From the NCBI GenBank assembly GCA_029990205.1, contig JAPEKQ010000016.1, positions 1 through 60,675 of the forward strand: a stretch of 60,675 nt of DNA, read 5' to 3'. Source of the DNA: a bacterium (lineage in GTDB: Bacteria; Joyebacterota; Joyebacteria; Joyebacterales; Joyebacteraceae). The notes beneath the pieces are model-generated. The model had not been told where the DNA came from and made no database searches. It worked only from the letters and a program-made list of their open reading frames with translations. The translations under genes and the position numbers were made by a program. Shown in pieces: positions 53,687 through 60,675 of this stretch. Within the stretch, counting starts at the first letter, position 1, and the number at the start of each line of letters is the position of its first letter.

Positions 53687-54385
53687 ATGAGCGAAAGACG
53701 ACGACTGGCTGCACTGACGCTCGGAGTGGCGCTGATGCTTTGGACCGCCTACTCCGCCGTCTCATCGATATTCCTGGGCGCGGGGACATTCCTCGAGGCG
53801 TTCGCGACGAACATCCCGCTGATCGACCTCGTGCTCCGCTGCGTGCTGACCGCATTCACGTTGGGCATCGGCCTCCTCCTCTCGCAGTTCACGACGAGCC
53901 GCGCGCAGTCACGGACGCGCGACGACTTCGTGAAGGCCATCACGAATCAGGCGAACTGCGGCTTCGTGGTGACCGACCTCGAGGGAAGCATCACATACGT
54001 CAACTCGTACTTCGCCGAGGCCCATGGCTTCGAACCGAACGAGATGCTCGGTACTCCTCTCGCCGATCTCCAGGCAGACGAGCAGCGACCGCTCGCCCTC
54101 GGCGCACACAGCGGACTGAAGCACGGTCGGTCGTTCAGCGCCATCGAGGTCCAGCACGCGCATCGCCAGGGCAACAGTTTCCCGATGCTCGAATCCGGAA
54201 CCGTCCTGCGCGACCGTCAGGGCTCTCCGATCGCGCTCTCCATGACGGCCATCGATCTCCGCACGCACAACGACACGACGCACGCCCTCGAGCGGCGTCG
54301 AGGTCTCGGTCGACCTCGACACAGTTCTCGGGATCCTCGGTCGCTCCGTCTCCGCGAGTCGCGCCACCATGTTCCAGATGAATGA
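53687..54385 (+). CDS. Hybrid sensor kinase, 5' part (membrane segments and first PAS); cut by a frameshift
   Basis: 232 codons from the ATG at 53687 (in-frame starts at 53618 and 53651 are possible) to a stop at 54385. Two membrane helices (A-A-L-T-L-G-V-A-L-M-L-W-T-A-Y-S and V-L-T-A-F-T-L-G-I-G-L-L-L-S), then a PAS domain (G-F-V-V-T-D-L-E-G-S-I-T-Y-V-N, L-G-T-P-L-A-D-L). After the PAS end, near A-I-D-L-R-T-H-N-D-T-T-H-A-L-E, the frame turns to Arg-rich nonsense. The +1 frame there reads G-V-E-V-S-V-D-L-D-T-V-L-G-I-L-G-R-S, a normal GAF start that runs straight into the next feature. One extra base near 54270-54300 would explain it. Together they make one gene of about 1,340 codons. Confidence 0.75.
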   Translation: MSERRRLAALTLGVALMLWTAYSAVSSIFLGAGTFLEAFATNIPLIDLVLRCVLTAFTLGIGLLLSQFTTSRAQSRTRDDFVKAITNQANCGFVVTDLEGSITYVNSYFAEAHGFEPNEMLGTPLADLQADEQRPLALGAHSGLKHGRSFSAIEVQHAHRQGNSFPMLESGTVLRDRQGSPIALSMTAIDLRTHNDTTHALERRRGLGRPRHSSRDPRSLRLRESRHHVPDE

Positions 54386-57300
54386 CACGTCCACCAGATT
54401 CTCAGTCGCCCACGAGTGGCGCGGCCACAGCGACAAGGAGCGGCTGAGCGTTGAGGAGTTCGATGCCGACCTCCTCCCCTGGTGCATCGAGCAGCTCCGC
54501 TCGGGGAAGACCGTGTTCTCCAACGATGCTCGGAATCTCTCCGCCGGCACCGGCGCCGACCGGGGCACGCTCCACACACTCGGTGTGATCTCAGTCCTGA
54601 TGATCCCGATGGCGACCGAGGACAGGCTCGACGGTTTCCTCATGTTCGACGGTATGCTCACGCCTCACGACATCACCGACGAGGACGTCGCCATCCTCAG
54701 AGCCGCTGCGGAGATGCTCGCCGCGAACCTCGCCCGCATCGTCGCGCTGCGCGACGCCGAGGCCGAGCGGGACCGCGCTGAGAACTACCTCCATCTCGCC
54801 GCGGCCGTGTTCGTGGCCCTCGACGAGCAGGGGCGCGTGAGCATGGTCAACAGGCGCGGCTGTCAGATCCTCGAGGGAACCGAGGACGAGATCGTCGGCG
54901 CAGACTGGTTCTCCACATTCGTACCTCCCGAGGTGCGCGACGAGACGCGGGGCGTCTATTCCGACCTCATGGCGGGAACCGCCGAGCAGACGGATAGCCA
55001 CGAGAACGAGATCCGGACACTCAAGGGCAACACGAGGACCATCGCATGGCAGAACACGCTCATCCGGGACGCCGGAGGCGCCATCACCGGAACGCTCAGC
55101 TCGGGGCTCGACGTCACGGATGTCAGACGGGCTGAGAACGTACAGCGAGTCGCGTACGCCATCGCGGCCGCCGCAAACACGACGAAAGACCTCGACGAGC
55201 TCTACGAAACGATCCATGCGGAGCTCGGTCACGTGCTCAACACTGAGAACTTCTTCATCGCGCTCTACGATCGCGCGTCCGACACCATTTCGCTCCCGTA
55301 CTTCGTCGACAAGAAGGACGACGGTCGATACGAGTCCTTCCCGGCCGGCAGCACCCTGACGGCCTATGTCATTCGGAACAACTGCCCTCTGCTCGTCGAC
55401 CGGCCGACCGGCGACGCGATGATCGAACGAGGCGATGTGGACCTCGTCGGTTCGGAGAGCGAGATCTGGATGGGCGTCCCGCTGGCAAGCCAGGGGCTGG
55501 TCATCGGCGCCATCGTCCTGCAGAGCTACGAGAACAAGAACGAGTTCGACGAAGACGATCTGGAGATGCTCAAGTTCGCGTCGGGCCAGATCGGCGCGTC
55601 GATCGACCGCCGTCGCGCCGAGGACCAGCTCCGATTCCTGGGCTCGATCCCGCCGCAGATCTCCGAGGGCATCCTCGTGACGGATCTCGATTTCAAGATC
55701 ACCTATGCCAACGAGGCTATCGTCACGATGTACGGCTTCGAACGTGGAGAGCTCCTTGGAGAGACCCCGGACGCGCTCAACGCCGAGCCGCTCCGTGAGG
55801 ACATTCAGCGCGAGATCCGCGCGGCAGTGGCCGCAGGGAAGACATGGCAGGGAGTCCATCTGAATCGTCGCAAGGACGGGAGCGTGTTCGACTGCGAGAT
55901 GGTCATCTCGCCGCTCTCCGGCCCCGACGGGAAGCCCGCTTCCTTCATCTCGGTTCAGCGCGACATCACCGACCGCAAGCACGCCGAGGCGATGCTTCGC
56001 GCTCTCAACGCCACATCGCTCGCGATGACCAGCGCCGAGAGCCCCGACGAGGTGCTGGAGGTGGCAGTCATGACGCTGGCATCGAGCGGGCTCACAGCCG
56101 ACCTGTTGCTGCTCGACGACTCGCACGACACGCTGAGCTACGTGGCGACGGGTACCGACCCGGCGGTGATGCTCCAGGCCGACCGCCTGCTCGGAACGGC
56201 CATGACGAGGGTGAAGGTCCCCTATCGCCGCATTCCGGCACTTCGCTATGCCATCGACGATGGCCACCCGATCTTCGTTGACGACCCGACCACGCTCCTT
56301 GCGGAAGTCGTTCCGAGCGGATCGCACATCACCGGCGCGGACCTCGTCGATGCGCTCGGCATGACGCAGTGCATCATCTCGCCGCTGATGGACGAAGGCG
56401 TCGTGTTCGGAGTGTGTACCATTCACTCCCCGAGCATCCATCGCTCCGACGTTCCGACCGTCACGGCGATCGCCAACCAGATCGCGGCGACGTGGCGACG
56501 TGCCACGGTGCTTGCCGAACTCACGCAGAGTCTCGAGGAGCTTCAGCTCGCGCAGGGACAGCTGCTTCAGGCCCAGAAGATGGAGGCCGTCGGCCGACTG
56601 GCCGGGGGCGTCGCCCACGACTTCAACAACCTGTTGACGGCGATCACGGGCTACACCGACCTCACGCTGCGAGGGCTTGATGATGAACACAAGCTCAAGC
56701 CGCACGTCCAGGAAGTCAAGAAGGCCGCGGAGCGCGCGGCCGGACTGACCCGACAGCTCCTTGCCTTCAGCCGGCGGCAGCCGCTTGCGCCGCAGGTCCT
56801 TTCGCTCGGAGAGGTCGTCGGGAACATGAACGCGATGCTGCGGCGTCTCATTGGCGAGGACATCGAACTCGTGACCGACGTCGGCCCGGACCTTCCCGGC
56901 GTGAAGGCCGACGCGGGACAGCTCGAGCAGGTCATCGTCAACATGGCCGTCAATGCCCGTGACGCGATGTCTTCAGGCGGCAAGCTCACGCTGAGAGCGA
57001 GCGCCGTCGACGTCACCGAGGACACGCTGGGCGACTGCACCGACGCCCGTCCCGGCGCCTATGTGCGGCTGACGATCGAGGACAACGGCGAGGGCATCCC
57101 GGACGATGTCCGCGCCAGGATCTTCGAGCCGTTCTTCACGACGAAGGCGCGAGGCGAGGGAACCGGACTCGGTCTCGCAGGAGCCTACGGTATCGTCTGC
57201 CAGCACGAAGGGTGGATCGACGTGGACTCCGAGGTCGGCAAGGGTACCGCCTTCCACATCCACATCCCCACGTGCGACGCATCCGTCGCCACCAACGCGG

Positions 57301-57704
57301 TTCAGGCTGAGACCGTGGAGGAGCTGACGGGAAGCGGCGAGCAGATCCTCCTGGTCGAGGATGAGGACGCCGTCCGCACCTTCGCCACTCGCGCGCTGAC
57401 GGCCAGCGGCTACCGCGTCACGGCAGCGGCGAGCGCCGAGGAGGCGCTCGAGTTCTTCAAGAGCTGCGACGGCCGGTTCGACCTGGTGTTCAGCGACGTC
57501 GTCCTCCCCGGCAAGAGCGGCGTCACGCTCGCCGAGGAGCTGCTGGCCCTCGATCCCAAGCTCGACATCCTTCTCAGCAGCGGGTACACCGACGAGAAGT
57601 CCCAGTGGGGAGAGATCCAGGAGCGCGGATACGAGTTCCTCCAGAAGCCGTACCAGCTCTCCAACCTCCTCGATACGATCGGCAAGATCGTTCGCCCGAA
57701 CTAG
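54369..57704 (+). CDS. Hybrid sensor histidine kinase, main part (GAF/PAS array, kinase, receiver)
   Basis: 1111 residues from the ATG at 54369, which is probably internal to the real gene. Order: rest of a GAF domain (1-135), PAS (140-255), GAF (260-410), PAS (425-535), GAF (545-715), HisKA with phospho-acceptor H750 (V-A-H-D-F-N-N-L-L), HATPase_c ([28 protein letters not shown]), and a receiver domain with D1043 (V-F-S-D-V-V-L-P-G) and a late K-P-Y-Q. The lack of a DNA-binding output means it signals by phosphotransfer. If the frameshift is real, this fragment could still be made as a soluble kinase, but no ribosome site precedes its ATG. A soluble PAS/GAF receptor follows downstream. Confidence 0.85.
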   Translation: MFQMNDTSTRFSVAHEWRGHSDKERLSVEEFDADLLPWCIEQLRSGKTVFSNDARNLSAGTGADRGTLHTLGVISVLMIPMATEDRLDGFLMFDGMLTPHDITDEDVAILRAAAEMLAANLARIVALRDAEAERDRAENYLHLAAAVFVALDEQGRVSMVNRRGCQILEGTEDEIVGADWFSTFVPPEVRDETRGVYSDLMAGTAEQTDSHENEIRTLKGNTRTIAWQNTLIRDAGGAITGTLSSGLDVTDVRRAENVQRVAYAIAAAANTTKDLDELYETIHAELGHVLNTENFFIALYDRASDTISLPYFVDKKDDGRYESFPAGSTLTAYVIRNNCPLLVDRPTGDAMIERGDVDLVGSESEIWMGVPLASQGLVIGAIVLQSYENKNEFDEDDLEMLKFASGQIGASIDRRRAEDQLRFLGSIPPQISEGILVTDLDFKITYANEAIVTMYGFERGELLGETPDALNAEPLREDIQREIRAAVAAGKTWQGVHLNRRKDGSVFDCEMVISPLSGPDGKPASFISVQRDITDRKHAEAMLRALNATSLAMTSAESPDEVLEVAVMTLASSGLTADLLLLDDSHDTLSYVATGTDPAVMLQADRLLGTAMTRVKVPYRRIPALRYAIDDGHPIFVDDPTTLLAEVVPSGSHITGADLVDALGMTQCIISPLMDEGVVFGVCTIHSPSIHRSDVPTVTAIANQIAATWRRATVLAELTQSLEELQLAQGQLLQAQKMEAVGRLAGGVAHDFNNLLTAITGYTDLTLRGLDDEHKLKPHVQEVKKAAERAAGLTRQLLAFSRRQPLAPQVLSLGEVVGNMNAMLRRLIGEDIELVTDVGPDLPGVKADAGQLEQVIVNMAVNARDAMSSGGKLTLRASAVDVTEDTLGDCTDARPGAYVRLTIEDNGEGIPDDVRARIFEPFFTTKARGEGTGLGLAGAYGIVCQHEGWIDVDSEVGKGTAFHIHIPTCDASVATNAVQAETVEELTGSGEQILLVEDEDAVRTFATRALTASGYRVTAAASAEEALEFFKSCDGRFDLVFSDVVLPGKSGVTLAEELLALDPKLDILLSSGYTDEKSQWGEIQERGYEFLQKPYQLSNLLDTIGKIVRPN

Positions 57705-57934
57705 CCGCGAACGGCAGGACAGCGGTGCTCGTCACGTCGTCGTCACCGCGGGCAATGAACTGCGCTCCAGTGAATCCCCCCTCAAACGTGCACCTTGACT
57801 GTCACCGTCCTCCATGCAAGGATGGTGAAAAGGACTCAGTCTCGGACTGCTGAGCCGTCCCCCCACACTGAGACCACCTGCAGCGAGGTGGCGCGCCCTG
57901 ATCGACTCGGCGCCATCGGTGGCAACGGGCAACC

Positions 57935-59776
57935 ATGAACAGCAACGAGAAGACGCGAGAGGAGCTCCTGGCCGAGCTCGCGCAGCTGAACGACCGGCTC
58001 GCCGGCCTCACCGAGCGACTCAACCTCCTCGAATCCGCGGCGGCGGAGGACGACTCCCGTGCCACCCGTCTCGAAGGTGATCTCCGGCTTGCCAGAGTGC
58101 TGGCCGAATCCGCGGCCGACAGTCTCGACACACGCGAGGTCGCGAGGCTCCTCGCACGAGAGATCCAGAGAGTTTTCGATTCACACAGCGTCAACCTCTA
58201 CGTCATCACCTCCGATGGGACCGAGCTCGAGATGCAGAACATCGGGCTGACTCCCGGCATCATGAACGCCGCCGAGCGGGCTCTCAAGATGAGGATCCCG
58301 CTCATCCGTGTCCCGAAGAGCGGTCGGAGCTCGCTGTGGCGCACCATAGTGGCGCAGGAGACGAAGGTCTGGCGGACGGGTGAAGAGGTCGCGCAGCTCC
58401 TCCGGGAGTTCGCTGCCGCCGTACCACCGGCGACCAGACGACTCATGGGCGATTCGACAGCGCTCGTCAACCGGGGGATCAAGATCCTCGCGCTCGAGTG
58501 CACCGTGCACGTCCCGCTCTACTCCGGAGGTCGCGCCGTCGGCCTGCTGGCAGTCTCATCCCGCGAACAGATCCCGGACGACGACGTCGCCCGTCTCGAG
58601 TCGATCGGCCAGCACGTCGCGTCCATTCTGGCCACGGCTCGTCTCGAACAGGACTGGAGGCGTGAGCGCGACCGAGCGGACGCCTACATGAAGGCCGCGC
58701 CGGGCTTCATGCTCGTCCTCGATACCGAAGGCCGGGTGCAGGCGATCAGCCACGTCGGCTGCGAGATTCTCGAGCTGCCGCAGGAGAAGATCATCGGACG
58801 CAACTGGGCGGAGTCGTTCATCCCGGAACGCTTCAGGGAGTCCGGTCGCAAGAGGATCTCTGCGATCCTCTCCGGTGACTCGGACGAGGTCTTCGACGGT
58901 CACGCGTTGACGGCGCACGGAGAAGTGCGTGTCGTCCGCTGGCGAGCTGCCGCCCTCCGGGGCGTTGACGGAGAGGTGACGGGCCTGTTCGCAACGGGAA
59001 CGGATCTCACACGTATCGCCGAGAGCGAGAAGCGTACACTCCATGCCAGGCGACGGTATCAGGCCCTTGTTGAACACTCGTCCGATCTGACGTTCATCAT
59101 CGGAGCTGACGGCATCCTGAAGTACGCGAGTCCGTCAGCGCTGCGGACGCTGGGATATCCTCGCTCCGAGATCATCGGGAAACATGGGGCGACCATCATC
59201 CATCCCGACGATGCGGCGCTGTTCACACGCGCGATGCAGGAAGCCCAGCAGCCGGAAACGACGATCGGCGGGAACTACGCGATGCGCCTCAGATGCAGGG
59301 ACGGTTCGTGGAGACTCCTCGAGGGCAGGGGCAACCAGCAGTTCGACAACCCGGACATCGCCGGGATCATTCTCAATCTCCGTGATGCGACGGAGCGCGA
59401 GAGAATGGAGGGTTCGATCGAGCACTCTGCCGCGAGATTCCGGGCGCTCATCCAGAACTCGCACGATCTCATGATGGTGCTCGGACCCGATCTTCACGTT
59501 CGCTATGCGAGTCCGTCGTGCGCGCGTGATCTCGGCTACACGCTCGATGCGCTCCAGGGAGTCGGATTCGAGGAGCTCGTGCACGGTGAGGATCTCGATC
59601 GAGACGCGCTGCGTCAGTCAGGCGAGGCTGGAGGGACACCCATCGTCCTGCGGATGCGGCTCAGAGCGGAGCGTCGCCAGTGGCTCTGGTACAACGTGAC
59701 GGTCACAAACCTGGTCGAGGACCCGACGATCAACGGATACATTCTCAATGCCATCCGCGCCCCGGCCGGGGCGTAG
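57935..59776 (+). CDS. GAF-PAS-PAS-PAS receptor protein without output domain
   Basis: 613 residues, cytosolic. Residues 1-50 form a coiled coil (L-L-A-E-L-A-Q-L-N-D-R-L). A GAF domain spans about 55-245, followed by three PAS domains at about 250-360 (A-A-P-G-F-M-L-V-L-D), 370-495 (S-S-D-L-T-F-I-I-G-A-D-G-I-L-K-Y-A-S-P-S, H-P-D-D) and 500-610 (S-H-D-L-M-M-V-L-G-P-D, H-G-E-D). The gene stops right after the last PAS, with no kinase, GGDEF or other output, so it is either a truncated sensor or a partner that senses for another kinase such as the one upstream. The ATG at 57935 lacks a clear ribosome site. Confidence 0.82.
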   Translation: MNSNEKTREELLAELAQLNDRLAGLTERLNLLESAAAEDDSRATRLEGDLRLARVLAESAADSLDTREVARLLAREIQRVFDSHSVNLYVITSDGTELEMQNIGLTPGIMNAAERALKMRIPLIRVPKSGRSSLWRTIVAQETKVWRTGEEVAQLLREFAAAVPPATRRLMGDSTALVNRGIKILALECTVHVPLYSGGRAVGLLAVSSREQIPDDDVARLESIGQHVASILATARLEQDWRRERDRADAYMKAAPGFMLVLDTEGRVQAISHVGCEILELPQEKIIGRNWAESFIPERFRESGRKRISAILSGDSDEVFDGHALTAHGEVRVVRWRAAALRGVDGEVTGLFATGTDLTRIAESEKRTLHARRRYQALVEHSSDLTFIIGADGILKYASPSALRTLGYPRSEIIGKHGATIIHPDDAALFTRAMQEAQQPETTIGGNYAMRLRCRDGSWRLLEGRGNQQFDNPDIAGIILNLRDATERERMEGSIEHSAARFRALIQNSHDLMMVLGPDLHVRYASPSCARDLGYTLDALQGVGFEELVHGEDLDRDALRQSGEAGGTPIVLRMRLRAERRQWLWYNVTVTNLVEDPTINGYILNAIRAPAGA

Positions 59777-59785
59777 CCCGCAGGG

Positions 59786-60675
59786 TCAACGTGGCCCGAA
59801 TCCCCGGCGCAGCGCCTCCCTGCTCCTCCCCACCTCCACCACCTCCCACGGGAACTTCTCATCCGCAAGTCGCTCGCGGTGAACGAGTCTCGTCAGATCG
59901 ACGCCCGCTCTGCTCGCCGCCGCCTTCCACGGAACATCCTCGAGCGCCACGAGACGGATAACCTCCGCAAGTTCGTCTCCACCGCGCGCCAGAGCCGCCT
60001 CTCGCACGGCCTCGCGCGGTCCCGCGCTCGACACCTGAACACCGAACGCAGCGAGGAGCCGCCTGGTCTCGGAGATCGCGCGTCGATGGTCCCGCTCGGG
60101 GGCCATGGCCGCCCACTGGAGCGGTGTTCGCGGCTTCGGAACGAACGGCGACAGGCTCACCGAGAGCCGCGCGCCGTGCGCGTGCACCGTCGACTGGATG
60201 CGTTCACACAGCCGGGCGACGGCCTCCGCCTCGCTCTGCCCGGTTCCGGGGAGCCCGGTCATGAAGTACGCGCGGACCTTCTTGATCCCGTGAGACGCCA
60301 GTCGCCCGGCGACATCGACGACGACGTCATCGGTCACCGACTTCCCGATCGAGCGCCTGAGGTTCTCAGAACCGGCCTCGGGCGCGATCGTCGCCGTCCG
60401 CACGCCGCACGCCGCGAGCAACCCGGCGATCTCCGGCGTGACCGCCTCCATGCGGAGCGATGATATGTTGAGCTCCACACCGAGCCGTCGCATCGCTTCG
60501 AGGATCTCCACGATGTCCGGGTGATCCCCGAGCGCCGCGCTCACCAGACCGACGCGGCGCGTCACCTCAAGACCCCGCTCCACCGATGCGATGATCTCCG
60601 CGGCCGGTCGGAACCGCACCGGACGGCCGATCTCGCCGGCCGCGCAGAAGCGACAGCCGCGCGCGCACCCACGAG
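59786..60675 (-). CDS. Radical SAM protein, carboxy-terminal part (gene runs off the window edge)
   Basis: 296 codons visible; the 5' end is beyond the window. The first visible residues include R-G-C-A-R-G-C-R-F-C-A-A-G, the CxxxCxxC site for a 4Fe-4S cluster that splits S-adenosylmethionine. Then R-P-V-R-F-R-P, I-A-P-E-A-G-S-E-N-L-R-R-S-I-G-K, G-I-K-K-V-R-A-Y-F-M-T-G-L-P-G, and S-L-S-P-F-V-P-K-P-R-T-P-L-Q-W. This resembles B12-binding radical SAM proteins of the TIGR03960 type, whose N-terminal cobalamin-binding part would be off the edge. The substrate is unknown. Its stop is 9 bases from the stop of the convergent receptor gene. Confidence 0.85.
   Translation of the reverse strand, partial: RGCARGCRFCAAGEIGRPVRFRPAAEIIASVERGLEVTRRVGLVSAALGDHPDIVEILEAMRRLGVELNISSLRMEAVTPEIAGLLAACGVRTATIAPEAGSENLRRSIGKSVTDDVVVDVAGRLASHGIKKVRAYFMTGLPGTGQSEAEAVARLCERIQSTVHAHGARLSVSLSPFVPKPRTPLQWAAMAPERDHRRAISETRRLLAAFGVQVSSAGPREAVREAALARGGDELAEVIRLVALEDVPWKAAASRAGVDLTRLVHRERLADEKFPWEVVEVGRSREALRRGFGPR

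Noticed and set aside
54591-56705. 704-codon open frame on the minus strand
   Set aside because: Antisense to the hybrid kinase; no recognisable domain, and the kinase motifs on the other strand are clear.

Overview
The window is about 60.7 kb of high-GC DNA (codon third positions are almost always G or C) from a didermic, apparently uncultivated bacterium. Five signs point to the Fibrobacterota-Chlorobiota-Bacteroidota (FCB) side of the tree, possibly Eisenbacteria or Krumholzibacteriota: several secreted proteins end in FlgD-like Ig domains; there are two MXAN_6640-type metalloproteases; there is a DUF3078 outer-membrane protein; there is a Wzi-like protein; and there is a DGGGP-synthase-like UbiA. 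The phylum is an inference. I saw no rRNA, tRNA, CRISPR array, transposase or phage module, so this reads as chromosomal backbone plus a lineage-specific 'secretome' region.

Layout. 1-8.9 kb: secreted or surface proteins (two related proteins, one with a GEVED domain; a tail-fibre-like protein; a BNR_4 propeller; two right-handed beta-helix proteins). 9.1-13.3 kb: an OprO/P-type porin, a PAS-GGDEF diguanylate cyclase, a tiny repeat lipoprotein, and a methyltransferase-GNAT pair. 13.5-19.1 kb: two tandem secreted metalloprotease paralogues and a GltS-like symporter. 19.1-28 kb: an asparaginase with a DUF4846 protein, two large lipoproteins, and a secreted GH57-CBM25 enzyme. 28.3-32.8 kb: groES-groEL under a CIRCE operator, and a satD-DUF3307-coaX operon with a paired operator. 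33-45.3 kb: eleven same-strand genes, overlapping or nearly so, that read as one operon: sensor kinase, response regulator, TPR, Wzi-like protein, UbiA, UppP, DUF4139, RodZ, UvrB, NadC, BirA. It links envelope-building steps (undecaprenyl phosphate recycling, cell shape, surface polymer, isoprenoid lipid) to a two-component system and some housekeeping genes. 45.5-53.4 kb: MscS and MscL, a DUF3078 protein, a LysM-M23 peptidase, HD-RecG, rpmB, and an RsbW/STAS partner-switch pair. 53.7-59.8 kb: a huge PAS/GAF hybrid kinase interrupted by a frameshift, and a PAS/GAF receptor without an output domain. The window ends inside a radical SAM gene.

Regulation. Many transcript heads carry a sigma-70-type promoter close to TTGNNN-N17-TANNNT, so the transcription units can be read from sequence. 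Several genes with such promoters have their start codon 6 to 11 bases after the -10 box and no Shine-Dalgarno sequence, i.e. leaderless or nearly leaderless mRNAs. In two places the -35 TTGACA of one gene sits in the 8-base loop of a perfect hairpin that looks like the terminator of the gene before it.

Most notable for follow-up: the hairpin/promoter overlaps; the leaderless sensor kinase that heads the 11-gene operon; the two 18-bp SatD-type operators; the shared W-G-x-I-K-x-[LM]-Y-R tail of the two beta-helix proteins; two adjacent genes with good ribosome sites but no ordinary start codon; and the frameshifted hybrid kinase.
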